Shown here: piece after piece, positions 17,273 to 25,037 of the stretch | Numbering within the stretch: the first letter of the stretch is position 1 | Layout: each line of letters opens with the position of its first letter | Assembly (NCBI GenBank): GCA_900764045.1 | Contig: CAAFMN010000024.1 | Span: forward strand, 124,001-188,000 | Direction: 5' to 3' | DNA from: Clostridia bacterium | GTDB taxonomy: Bacteria > Bacillota > Clostridia > Lachnospirales > Bianqueaceae | Length of the DNA stretch: 64,000 nucleotides | Translations under genes and position numbers: made by a program | Notes under the pieces: model-generated | What the model was told of the DNA's origin: nothing | The model's database searches: none | Seen by the model: only the letters and a program-made list of their open reading frames with translations

Positions 17273-17301
17273 TTGCTCTCTGGAAGAAAATGGTATATAC
17301 T
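17273..17301 (+). promoter_or_regulatory. Probable spo0A promoter
   Basis: TTGCTC (17273-17278) and TATACT (17296-17301) are 17 bases apart, 34 bases before the chosen GTG start of spo0A. A near-match Spo0A box lies about 115 bases further upstream. I do not see a convincing sigma-H promoter. Confidence 0.6.
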
Positions 17302-17334
17302 GGAAATACAAAATCGCTCAGGGAGGTTCAGAAA

Positions 17335-18132
17335 GTGAGTAAATTATCAGTTTTGGTCGCAGATGATAACCAGGAGTTCAGAGGAATCCTGAAAGAATAT
17401 ATCAACCGGCAGGAAGATATGGAGACCATGGCAGAAGCTTCGAATGGGGAGGAGACTTTGGAGAAGATCCATACCCTTCATCCAGATATTGTCCTTTTGG
17501 ATATGATTATGCCGAGAGTGGACGGATTGGGTGTTTTGGAGGGACTTCGCGATAATCCGCCGGAAAAGATGCCTCTGACGATTATGATTTCCGCGGTTGG
17601 GCAGGATCGGATTACAGAAAAGGCCTTTGAACTGGGGGCAACGTATTATATGACAAAGCCTTTTGAGTTAGCGTCCCTGACCAATCGGATTCGCCAGCTT
17701 TATGGAGATACTGTTCCGGAATGTAACAGAATTTCTGCGTCGCCTGCCGTTTTTTATCGTCGGAAGGATTCGCGGAGAGCGGATGTAGAGACAGAGGTTA
17801 CCAATATGATCCATGAGATTGGTGTTCCCGCACATATCAAAGGATATCAGTATCTAAGAGACGCTATCATCATGGCATTGGAGGATATGGACATTCTTAA
17901 CGCGATTACCAAGCAGCTGTATCCGGCGATTGCTAAAAAATACGATACGACGCCCAGCCGTGTCGAGAGAGCAATCCGGCATGCCATTGAAGTAGCCTGG
18001 AGCCGAGGCAAGATGGATACAATCGATCGCTTATTTGGTTATACGATCAATAATGGTAAGGGAAAGCCGACCAATTCGGAATTTGTCGCCCTCATTGCGG
18101 ATCGCCTGCGTTTGGAACTCAAGGCAGGGTAA
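17335..18132 (+). CDS. spo0A: Sporulation master regulator Spo0A
   Basis: A response regulator that commits cells to sporulation and binds TGNCGAA boxes when phosphorylated. The N-terminal receiver has acidic residues in VADDNQEF, the phosphoacceptor Asp in IVLLDMIMPRVDG and the conserved Lys in MTKPFE. The C-terminal effector domain carries the nearly invariant recognition helix TPSRVERAIRHAIEVAWSRG. GTG 17335 with GGGAGG nine bases upstream gives 265 residues and begins at the receiver; an upstream ATG at 17290 would add non-family residues. Confidence 0.98.
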   Translation: MSKLSVLVADDNQEFRGILKEYINRQEDMETMAEASNGEETLEKIHTLHPDIVLLDMIMPRVDGLGVLEGLRDNPPEKMPLTIMISAVGQDRITEKAFELGATYYMTKPFELASLTNRIRQLYGDTVPECNRISASPAVFYRRKDSRRADVETEVTNMIHEIGVPAHIKGYQYLRDAIIMALEDMDILNAITKQLYPAIAKKYDTTPSRVERAIRHAIEVAWSRGKMDTIDRLFGYTINNGKGKPTNSEFVALIADRLRLELKAG

Positions 18133-18196
18133 GGCTTTTCTTTTTTTCATGGCTGTGCTATAATAAAAACAGCATATGATTATGGGGGGAACGGCC

Positions 18197-19237
18197 ATGG
18201 ATACATCGTTATTTGAAGATCAGAGAGTTGAGAAAAGAAAAGACGAGCAGGGGCAGAATCAGTATTCACCCTATTGTGATTTTATCTATTATACTTCTTC
18301 CAGAGATCCTGAGCTTCGCTTGGCAATGAAGGTTATCAAACCGGCACGTCCGGGATATATCCTCGCAATGACGCATGGCTGGCATATGTCCGCGGAACCT
18401 TTTGCGTATATGGAGAAGCCGAGAGAGGACCAGCCGTTTTTGATTGTTCAGGTGGATATGCGCGGTAGAGCTTTTTCCACGGGTCAGCCGGATTGTAACG
18501 GCTATGAATTGTGGGATGTCATAGATGCGGTCCAATATGCGCGCCACATGTACGCGGAGTATATTCTGGATCCGGAGATTGTCTATTTTGAAGCAGGCAG
18601 CGGCGGGGGAGGAAATGCTTACGCGATCACGGGAAAGTTTCCGGACTTTTTTACAGCGGTCAATGCGCTATATGGAATTTCTGACTACGCACTATGGTAT
18701 GAAAAGGATACCGTAGGAGAATTCCGGGATGAGATGGATGTATGGATCGGCTGCTCTCCCAAGGAGAATCCGATGGCCTATGCGGCAAGAAGCGGCATTA
18801 CAACCGTAGAAAATCTCATGGTACCATTGTATATTGCTCATGGGGAAACAGATATACGGGTTCCTTCAGAGCATGCGGTACGCTATCTGGAGAAGGCGCA
18901 GGAGTTTGGAAAAGGAGCGTTGGTCGAATACTACGAGCTAAAGGGTGTCGGAACCCGTTCACATCTGGGGAATATTACACCGAATCAGCGTATGGAGCTG
19001 GAGCGTCGGGCCAGAGCTAATCTGACGGAACACACAACGCCGCCCGTTCTGCCCAGAAAGGGGAAGCTGATTGTGGCGGGATACCTTGTTACAAAGGAGT
19101 TTTCCATTGTACTGGATTCGGTAGATAAAACGGCAGAGTTGGAGTATGATCTGGAGACAGAAAGATTTCAACTGAGGTGTACGGCTCCAGTAGGGTATAC
19201 ACTGGAACGCTTTCGAAATATGTCAAAAAAAGTATGA
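18197..19237 (+). CDS. Alpha/beta hydrolase, prolyl-oligopeptidase-like
   Basis: A 346-residue cytosolic hydrolase of unknown substrate. The fold is suggested by MTHGWHMS (oxyanion region), VQVDMRGR, a nucleophile-elbow-like EAGSGGGGNAYA in which Ser replaces the classical GxSxG context, a candidate acid in IAHGETDIRVPSEHAV and a candidate His in GTRSHLGN. The last 60 residues may be a small beta domain. ATG 18197 has a GGGGGGA ribosome site; an in-frame ATG at 18176 is upstream of that site. TATAAT at 18159-18164 could be its -10, but the -35 is poor. Peptidase or acyl-esterase activity are both possible. Confidence 0.65.
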   Translation: MDTSLFEDQRVEKRKDEQGQNQYSPYCDFIYYTSSRDPELRLAMKVIKPARPGYILAMTHGWHMSAEPFAYMEKPREDQPFLIVQVDMRGRAFSTGQPDCNGYELWDVIDAVQYARHMYAEYILDPEIVYFEAGSGGGGNAYAITGKFPDFFTAVNALYGISDYALWYEKDTVGEFRDEMDVWIGCSPKENPMAYAARSGITTVENLMVPLYIAHGETDIRVPSEHAVRYLEKAQEFGKGALVEYYELKGVGTRSHLGNITPNQRMELERRARANLTEHTTPPVLPRKGKLIVAGYLVTKEFSIVLDSVDKTAELEYDLETERFQLRCTAPVGYTLERFRNMSKKV

Positions 19238-19254
19238 TTTTTTTCATAAAAAGC

Positions 19255-19283
19255 TTGCATATTTCAGGAAGTTGAGGTATAAT
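19255..19283 (+). promoter_or_regulatory. Strong promoter of the 6S-like RNA/tRNA-Ala unit
   Basis: TTGCAT (19255-19260) and TATAAT (19278-19283) are 17 bases apart. The predicted start near 19290 coincides with the 5' side of the closing stem of the RNA. Confidence 0.8.
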
Positions 19284-19289
19284 ATATTT

Positions 19290-19521
19290 ACATCCTGGGG
19301 TGTACGATAGCTTGTATATTTGAACCTACACCTTGAGATTGGGAGTTCTAATGCTAGCCTACAATGTCGGGCCCCAAGCTAATTCCTGTTATACAGGCAG
19401 GGGAGGGCAGCGTAGATACTGCGAACACCCACCTAGCATTTGCTAGGGATCAAATTTCAGGCGTCGGCATTCTGGGCAGGGGATGCTTGCATCCCCTGTT
19501 TACATAGTCCCCCTATGGATC
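19290..19521 (+). ncRNA. ssrS: 6S RNA (RNA polymerase-binding regulatory RNA)
   Basis: A non-coding stretch of about 230 bases behind a strong promoter. The 5' part contains TGAACCTACACCTTGAG and the 3' half contains GCGAACACCCACCT, which resemble conserved 6S blocks as I remember them. The ends pair: ATCC-GGGG at 19292-19300 with CCCC-GGAT at 19509-19520. An internal stem pairs AATGCTAG with CTAGCATT, and a perfect hairpin, CAGGGGATGC/GCATCCCCTG, lies near the 3' end. This fits the long double-stranded rod with a central bubble that mimics an open promoter and sequesters sigma-A polymerase. The 3' stem ends one base before tRNA-Ala, so tRNA processing may create the 3' end. Another structured RNA class is possible. 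Confidence 0.65.
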
Positions 19522-19522
19522 A

Positions 19523-19595
19523 GGGCGAGTGGCTCAGTTGGGAGAGCGCCGCGTTCGCATCGCGGAGGCCGAGGGTTCGAATCCCTTCTCGTCCA
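19523..19595 (+). tRNA. tRNA-Ala (anticodon CGC)
   Basis: A 73-base cloverleaf. The acceptor stem GGGCGAG/CTCGTCC has a G3-U70 wobble, the alanine identity element. The D arm is GCTC...GAGC, the anticodon stem CCGCG/CGCGG encloses loop TTCGCAT (anticodon CGC, codon GCG), and the T arm has TTCGAAT. The discriminator is A and CCA is not encoded. It follows the 6S-like RNA with no separate promoter visible. Confidence 0.95.
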
Positions 19596-19596
19596 T

Positions 19597-19641
19597 GGAG
19601 AGCTTTCTCTTTTGTTCAGGCAGAAGGGAAGGTTCTTTTTT
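19597..19641 (+). terminator. Possible terminator after tRNA-Ala
   Basis: Two short hairpins (GAGA...TCTC then TTTT, and AGAA...TTCT followed by a run of T) lie just after the tRNA. Each stem is only about four pairs, so the assignment rests mostly on the T runs and position. Confidence 0.35.
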
Positions 19642-19684
19642 TATATCCAAGAATGGAAATCAAAATGGGAACAGAAGATTTTCT

Positions 19685-20195
19685 ATGAGTACAATAAAAG
19701 AAATCCTACATGAAAAAAGAGAAGCAACAGAAAAACATATTCAGCAGCTCCAGCGGGAGGGCAAACAGGGGGGTTCGCTATACCGCTATGATGCCAGATA
19801 TTCCATTTTTGATATTAGGACTGTTCAGTGATATCGGTTGGATCATGCATCTTATAGCAGGGATTCTTTACTTTTGCGGAAACGGGTTTCACCATGTGCT
19901 GGACTATATAGCGCTCATTGCACTGGCAGCTGTTATATCCGGTATTGCTTACATCATTTATCTGAATAAAATACATGAAAAGGAAATCGCCACAAGACAT
20001 CAAAAGAACTTCAGTTGTGGCCTGATTGTTTATGCGGGACTTGCAGGGGCCATCATTGGAATAGTTTAGATCGCGACATATGCAGGCGTTTCATCAGAGT
20101 TTGTATGGATCGTGATTGGCGGCTTTTTGAATTTTTTCGCTGGATTACCGATTTTTCTATCTTTCAAAAAAGGAATTTATTACGGAGTAAAATAA
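19685..20195 (+). pseudogene. Decayed small membrane protein gene (frameshift and in-frame TAG)
   Basis: Two overlapping frames look like pieces of one protein. The first (19685-19831) reads MSTIKEILHEKREATEKHIQ and has a charged helical character. The second (open from 19710; coding character from about 19788) encodes membrane helices (LILGLFSDIGWIMHLIAGIL and DYIALIALAAVISGIAYIIY). It stops at TAG 20067-20069, but the same frame continues without interruption for 41 more codons of hydrophobic sequence (FVWIVIGGFLNFFAGL) to TAA at 20193-20195. This pattern fits a once-intact membrane protein with one frameshift and one amber mutation. I do not recognise the family. An alternative is a genuine short protein with the tail lost. 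Confidence 0.5.
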
Positions 20196-20196
20196 C

Positions 20197-20227
20197 AACG
20201 GGCTGGGAGAAAATCTCTCAGCCCGTT
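20197..20227. terminator. Bidirectional terminator
   Basis: A perfect stem, AACGGGCTGGGAGA/TCTCTCAGCCCGTT with a three- to four-base loop, lies between the pseudogene and the convergent ATPase gene. The minus-strand side has a T-rich tail, so it probably ends the ATPase transcript and may also serve the plus strand. Confidence 0.85.
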
Positions 20228-20235
20228 CCTATTGA

Positions 20236-22872
20236 TTATTTTTGCAGCTTCCGTTGGATGAGTTTTTGGATCTCAACGATGGGAATGATAGAAAACGCCA
20301 ATCCCAAGGAGACGAGATACTCAGCCAGGGAAATATGCGCGAATCCGAAAGCGGAAGCGAAAAAGGGAATGTAGATTACAGCGGTGGAGCAGAGAAGGGA
20401 GAGCAGCATAGCGCCCCACAGGAACAGATTCTGCGCCTTGATGGAAAAGATGGAGTGACGGAGAGAACGCATATTGAAAGAATGAAAAATCTCCGTCATC
20501 GATAAGGTCAGAAAAGCCATGGTCATGCCGTCGGCACTGTCTGTAAATTCCCATATGCCGTTTTCCATATAGTGTCCCACGCAGTACGCCGCTAAGGTGA
20601 TGAGGGTGACGAGGATTCCCTGAATCGCGATATTCCATCCAAGCCCATCAGAAAAGATTCCTTTGCGGGAATCACGAGGCGGCCGGTTCATAATGTCGGA
20701 TTCACTTTTTTCAACGCCCAGTGCCAAGGCAGGGAAGCAGTCGGTAATCAGGTTGATCCATAATAGATGTACAGGCTGCAGGATAGTGAAGCCCAGCAGG
20801 GTCGCGGTGAAGATGGCCAGTACTTCGGAGAGGTTGGAGGCCAACAGGAACTGAATCGCCTTACAGATGTTGTCATAGATTCGGCGGCCTTCGCCTACAG
20901 CAGAGACGATGGTCGCGAAATTATCATCGGCCAGAACCATATCAGCGACGTTTTTGGTGACATCGGTTCCGGTGATTCCCATGCCGATGCCGATATCGGC
21001 GTTCTTTATGGAAGGAGCGTCATTGACACCGTCTCCGGTCATGGCAGTGATCTTGCCGCGGGCTTTCCATGCCTTGACAATACGTACCTTGTGTTCGGGC
21101 TGTACCCGAGCATATACAGAGTACTGATCGATACGCTCAGCCAGTTCTTCATCGCTCAGATCATCCAGCATAGAGCCTGTGATGGCCTGTTCAGGACGAG
21201 TGAGGATCCCCAGCTCTTTGGCGATGGCTACGGCAGTATCTCGGTGATCTCCGGTGATCATGATCGGCCGGATCCCGGCACGCTGGCATTCCTGGATGGC
21301 CGGAAGGACTTCAGGACGTACCGGATCCATCATACCGGTAAGGCCAATGTAGCACAGCTCCTGCTCCAGCGTATCCGGATCATAGGAGGCCGGAGCCTTG
21401 TCCCAGGGACGGCAGGCGGCGCAGAGTACACGCAGTGCCCGGTCTGCCATGTTTTTATTCTGACGCAGGATGGTTTCGCGGAGAGCGTCGGTCATGGGAA
21501 CTTCGTCTGTGCCGACCAGAGCGTAGGCACAGCGCTTCAGCACTTCGTCCGGTGCGCCTTTGGTGTATTGTACAATGGAGCCGTCACTGTAGAGGTGTAC
21601 AGTAGACATCATCTTGCGCATAGAGTCAAACGGCGCTTCACCAATACGGGGAGCCGATTTTTTAAGTTGATTCTTGGAGAGCCCCAGAGAATACGCATAG
21701 TTGACCAGCGCACATTCTGTGGGCTCGCCGACCGCCTGGTTCTGGCTGTCCAGCTCAGCATCACTGGCCAGGGCCATGACGGATGCCAGGAGCTTTTCGT
21801 CATCGCTGTAATGTTCTACAACGGTCATTTTATTTTGCGTCAATGTACCGGTTTTATCCGAGCAGATGATCTGAGTGCAGCCTAGGGTTTCGACAGCGGT
21901 CAGCTTGCGGATAACGGCATTACGCTTGGACATATTGGTGACTCCAATGGACAGGACGATCGTAACCACAGTGGCAAGACCTTCCGGGATTGCGGCAACC
22001 GCCAGGCTGACAGCGACCATAAAGGTGTCAAGGAGTACCTGTCCATTCAGATTGAAAAAATGACGGAAGACGTTAACGGCAAAGATAACGGCACAGATAC
22101 CGATGACAAGAAGACTGAGTGTCTTGCTGAGCTGTCCCAGTTTACGCTGCAGGGGAGTACTCTCGTCTTGCGCCTGTGTCAGGGCGTCCGCAATCTTACC
22201 CATTTCGGTCTGCATGCCAGTGGCAGTGATAACAGCGCGTCCTCGGCCATAGACGACAGTGCTTCCCATATAGACCATATTTTTGCGGTCCCCCAGAGGG
22301 ACATCTTTGCCATCGGGGGAGGAGAGGCTTTCGTCTGTTTTGGTTACGGCCATGGATTCACCGGTCAGAGCGGCTTCCTCAACCTTCAGGCTGGCGCATT
22401 CGATAATGCGCGCGTCCGCAGGGACGGCATCTCCGGCTTCCAGGACGATAAGATCTCCCGGCACGAGTTCTTCGCTGTGGATGGTGATCTGCTGTCCGTC
22501 TCGAATGACCTTGGAGGTCGCGGCAGCGATCTCTTGCAGGGCCGCGATCGCCTGTTCTGCTTTGCTTTCCTGTACTACGCCCAGTACAGCGTTGATGATG
22601 ACGACCACCAGAATGATGATCACATCAGCAAAGGACTCTCCGGAATAAAAGGCAGTAATGCCGGAAATCACTGCCGCGGCCATCAGGATGATGGTCATGG
22701 GGTCGCTTAGCTGCGCCAGAAAACGCTGCAGCAGCGTTACGGTCTTGCCGCCGATGAGCTTGTTGGGGCCGTGAACGGACAGACGGCTGGAAGCTTCCAC
22801 AGCAGAGAGGCCGGTGGCAGGTGTCTTCATCTCCTGAAGAACCTGTTCTTTGGAATGAAGATATTCTTTCAT
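20236..22872 (-). CDS. P-type ATPase, PMCA/SERCA-like cation exporter (Ca2+ or Mn2+)
   Basis: An 878-residue cation-transporting ATPase. An N-terminal cation-ATPase domain, the actuator TGES motif (AALTGESMAV), the M4 ion motif PEGLATVVTIVLSIG, the phosphorylation site CSDKTGTLTQNK, the hinge MTGDGVNDAPSIKNADIGI and the M6 segment NLITDCFPALALG place it with Ca2+-type P2 pumps. The yybP-ykoY riboswitch directly upstream responds to Mn2+ in characterised cases, so Mn2+ export is a realistic role beside Ca2+ export. I chose ATG 22872 because GGAGGG lies eight bases upstream; a further in-frame start at 22932 falls inside the riboswitch. Confidence 0.93.
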   Translation of the reverse strand: MKEYLHSKEQVLQEMKTPATGLSAVEASSRLSVHGPNKLIGGKTVTLLQRFLAQLSDPMTIILMAAAVISGITAFYSGESFADVIIILVVVIINAVLGVVQESKAEQAIAALQEIAAATSKVIRDGQQITIHSEELVPGDLIVLEAGDAVPADARIIECASLKVEEAALTGESMAVTKTDESLSSPDGKDVPLGDRKNMVYMGSTVVYGRGRAVITATGMQTEMGKIADALTQAQDESTPLQRKLGQLSKTLSLLVIGICAVIFAVNVFRHFFNLNGQVLLDTFMVAVSLAVAAIPEGLATVVTIVLSIGVTNMSKRNAVIRKLTAVETLGCTQIICSDKTGTLTQNKMTVVEHYSDDEKLLASVMALASDAELDSQNQAVGEPTECALVNYAYSLGLSKNQLKKSAPRIGEAPFDSMRKMMSTVHLYSDGSIVQYTKGAPDEVLKRCAYALVGTDEVPMTDALRETILRQNKNMADRALRVLCAACRPWDKAPASYDPDTLEQELCYIGLTGMMDPVRPEVLPAIQECQRAGIRPIMITGDHRDTAVAIAKELGILTRPEQAITGSMLDDLSDEELAERIDQYSVYARVQPEHKVRIVKAWKARGKITAMTGDGVNDAPSIKNADIGIGMGITGTDVTKNVADMVLADDNFATIVSAVGEGRRIYDNICKAIQFLLASNLSEVLAIFTATLLGFTILQPVHLLWINLITDCFPALALGVEKSESDIMNRPPRDSRKGIFSDGLGWNIAIQGILVTLITLAAYCVGHYMENGIWEFTDSADGMTMAFLTLSMTEIFHSFNMRSLRHSIFSIKAQNLFLWGAMLLSLLCSTAVIYIPFFASAFGFAHISLAEYLVSLGLAFSIIPIVEIQKLIQRKLQK

Positions 22873-22911
22873 AATATATGCCCTCCTAGGCAAAAGATTT
22901 ACGGTGAAATA

Positions 22912-23028
22912 AAGAAGACCTACCCACCGCATGGCAGATAAGTCTCATCATTTGAAACGAGCCAGAAGGAACACCTCCGGGTGTTGGCTTTGTTACGCTT
23001 AGAATAAAGCGCCGATTACTCCCTTATG
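22912..23028 (-). promoter_or_regulatory. yybP-ykoY (Mn2+) riboswitch
   Basis: The minus strand between promoter and ATPase carries the family's conserved blocks in order: AAGGGAGTA, then AACAAAGCC ... CTGGCT, then GATGAGACTTATCTGCC followed by its partner GGTGGGTAGGTCTTC, which closes the second helix. Known members bind Mn2+ and switch on manganese-efflux or P-type ATPase genes. About 40 bases separate it from the ATG, without a clear T-tailed terminator, so translational control is possible. The identification is from remembered consensus, not from a covariance search. Confidence 0.82.
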
Positions 23029-23034
23029 GTTCTA

Positions 23035-23063
23035 AATATAACAGATTGCTTTGGGAAAGTCAA
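23035..23063 (-). promoter_or_regulatory. Promoter of the riboswitch-ATPase transcript
   Basis: On the minus strand TTGACT (23058-23063) and TATATT (23035-23040) are 17 bases apart, starting transcription just before the riboswitch. The -35 overlaps the typA stop codon. Confidence 0.8.
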
Positions 23064-24895
23064 GAATTTTTTGCGGCATTTTGCGCATTGCGAACCTTTA
23101 TACGCTGTTCAGCCGACAGATACAGTTTACGCATACGGATATTCTTGGGCGTAACCTCAACCAGCTCATCCTCGGAAATAAATTCCAGACACTGCTCCAG
23201 ACTCATGATCTTAGGAGGAGTCAGACGCAACGCTTCGTCAGCGGAAGAAGAACGCATATTGGATACATGCTTTTTCTTGCAGACGTTGACAACCATATCG
23301 CCGCCGCGGGAGTTTTCTCCAACGATCATACCCTCATATACCTTTGTCTGAGGACCGATAAAAAGATTTCCGCGATCCTGCGCATTGTACAGACCATAGG
23401 TTACGGCTTCACCCTCTTCAAAGGCGATCAGAGATCCGCGGCTGCGGGCCTGCATATCGCCCTTGTAAGGCTCGTAATCGTAAAAGACATGATTGATGAC
23501 GGCGGTACCCTTGGTTTCGGTCATAAGCTGACTGCGGTAACCGATCAGACCGCGGGAAGGAATCTTGAACTCCAGACGGCTGTAACCGCCGTATACCGGC
23601 GTCATATTCTGCAGCTCTGCCTTGCGGACACCGGCGCCTTCCATCAGCACACCCGTATATTCATCAGGCAGATCAACCGTCAGAAGCTCGACGGGCTCCA
23701 TCAGCTGTCCGTGAACCATCTTGGTGATAACCTGCGGACGGGATACAGCAAACTCAAAGCCCTGGCGGCGCATATTCTCAATCAGAACGGACAGATGCAG
23801 CTCGCCGCGGCCGGAAACGACATAGGCATCCGGAGAATCCGTATCTTCGACCCGAAGACTGATGTTGGACTCCAATTCTTTGTACAGACGGTCGTGGAGG
23901 TGACGGGATGTTACGTATTCACCCTCACGTCCCGCAAAAGGACTGTTATTGACACGGAATGTCATGGACAGAACCGGCTCATCGATCTCTACAAAGGGGA
24001 GAGGTTCTATATTATTGGGAGAGCAGATGGTCTCACCGATATTGATGTCCTTGATGCCGGATACGGCAACGATATCGCCCACAGATGCCTCTTCCAGAGG
24101 TACACGGTCCAGATCCTGGAAGGTATAGAGGCTTGTCAGATGCACGCGTGTGGAGGTCCCGTCCTTGCGGCAGATCACAGCCTCGTCGCCGGCCTTCAGG
24201 TGCCCGCGGTCAATTCGGCCGATGGCAATTCGTCCGGTATAGCTGTCATAATCAATATTGGAGACCAGAAGCTGCAGATCTCCGTTGGCGTCACCCGTGG
24301 GAGCGGGAATCGTTTTCAGAATCGTATCAAACAGAGGAGTTAGATCCGTTCCCTTTGTATTGGGATCCAGAGAGGCCCAGCCGTCTCTGGCGGAAGCGTA
24401 GACAACCGGAGAATCCAGCTGTTCATCCGACGCGCCAAGATCCAGCAGAAGCTCCAGAACGTCGTTGAAGACTTCTTCCGGACGAGCCATGGGGCGGTCT
24501 ACCTTGTTGACGACAATGATCGGAACAAGACCCAGATCCAGCGCCTTCTTCAGTACGAAACGGGTCTGAGGCATACATCCCTCAAATGCGTCTACCAAAA
24601 GAAGCACACCGTTGGCCATCTTCAGACTGCGTTCCACCTCACCGCCGAAATCCGCGTGTCCCGGGGTATCAATAATATTAATCTTTACGCCCTGATAGTG
24701 CAGAGCTGTATTTTTTGCAAGAATCGTAATGCCGCGCTCTTTTTCGATGTCGTTGGAGTCCATAACACGCTCGTCCACCTGCTGATTTTCGCGGAAGACG
24801 CCGCTTTGTTTGAGCATCGCATCTACAAGAGTCGTTTTGCCATGATCGACATGGGCAATAATGGCAATATTGCGAATCATATTCTGATCGATCAT
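23060..24895 (-). CDS. typA: Ribosome-associated GTPase TypA/BipA
   Basis: A translation-factor-like GTPase that binds the ribosome and supports 50S assembly and stress adaptation. G motifs are AHVDHGKTTLVDAML (G1), the switch segment ERGITI, DTPGHADFGGEVER (G3) and NKVDRPMARP (G4). EF-Tu- and EF-G-like domains and the family C-terminal domain follow; the family hallmarks GRGELHLSVLIENMRR and SRGLIGYRSQLMTET are clear. The length of 611 residues is normal. AGGAG lies about ten bases before ATG. Confidence 0.97.
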   Translation of the reverse strand: MIDQNMIRNIAIIAHVDHGKTTLVDAMLKQSGVFRENQQVDERVMDSNDIEKERGITILAKNTALHYQGVKINIIDTPGHADFGGEVERSLKMANGVLLLVDAFEGCMPQTRFVLKKALDLGLVPIIVVNKVDRPMARPEEVFNDVLELLLDLGASDEQLDSPVVYASARDGWASLDPNTKGTDLTPLFDTILKTIPAPTGDANGDLQLLVSNIDYDSYTGRIAIGRIDRGHLKAGDEAVICRKDGTSTRVHLTSLYTFQDLDRVPLEEASVGDIVAVSGIKDINIGETICSPNNIEPLPFVEIDEPVLSMTFRVNNSPFAGREGEYVTSRHLHDRLYKELESNISLRVEDTDSPDAYVVSGRGELHLSVLIENMRRQGFEFAVSRPQVITKMVHGQLMEPVELLTVDLPDEYTGVLMEGAGVRKAELQNMTPVYGGYSRLEFKIPSRGLIGYRSQLMTETKGTAVINHVFYDYEPYKGDMQARSRGSLIAFEEGEAVTYGLYNAQDRGNLFIGPQTKVYEGMIVGENSRGGDMVVNVCKKKHVSNMRSSSADEALRLTPPKIMSLEQCLEFISEDELVEVTPKNIRMRKLYLSAEQRIKVRNAQNAAKNS

Positions 24896-24925
24896 AAAAA
24901 GTTGTCTCCTTTCCCAAATAGACCT

Positions 24926-24972
24926 TGTCGAAGCACAAAAAATAGTGTATCATAAAGGAGTACAATATGCAA
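24926..24972 (-). promoter_or_regulatory. typA promoter with a Spo0A box
   Basis: Minus-strand TTGCAT (24967-24972) and TACACT (24944-24949) are 17 bases apart. A perfect 0A box (TGTCGAA on the plus strand, 24926-24932) covers about positions +5 to +11 of the expected typA transcript, a location suited to repression. The same intergenic region also lies upstream of the divergent glycosidase-like gene at 25038. Confidence 0.6.
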
Positions 24973-25037
24973 TAAAAATATAGCGGAGAAGCAACTTTTG
25001 TAAGGATGCACGAAGAATGCGGAAAAGGAGCAGATTT

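Noticed and set aside
19440..19713. Plus-strand reading frames across the 6S-like RNA and tRNA-Ala
   Set aside because: They run through the tRNA and structured RNA in several frames without a ribosome site.
19596..20230. Insertion sequence or prophage remnant near the tRNA
   Set aside because: No transposase or integrase fragment, no terminal inverted repeats and no duplicated tRNA end were seen.
23051..24343. Long plus-strand reading frame opposite typA, and a similar one opposite the ATPase (20767-21885)
   Set aside because: Both are antisense to well-recognised proteins, lack ribosome sites and carry no recognisable motifs.
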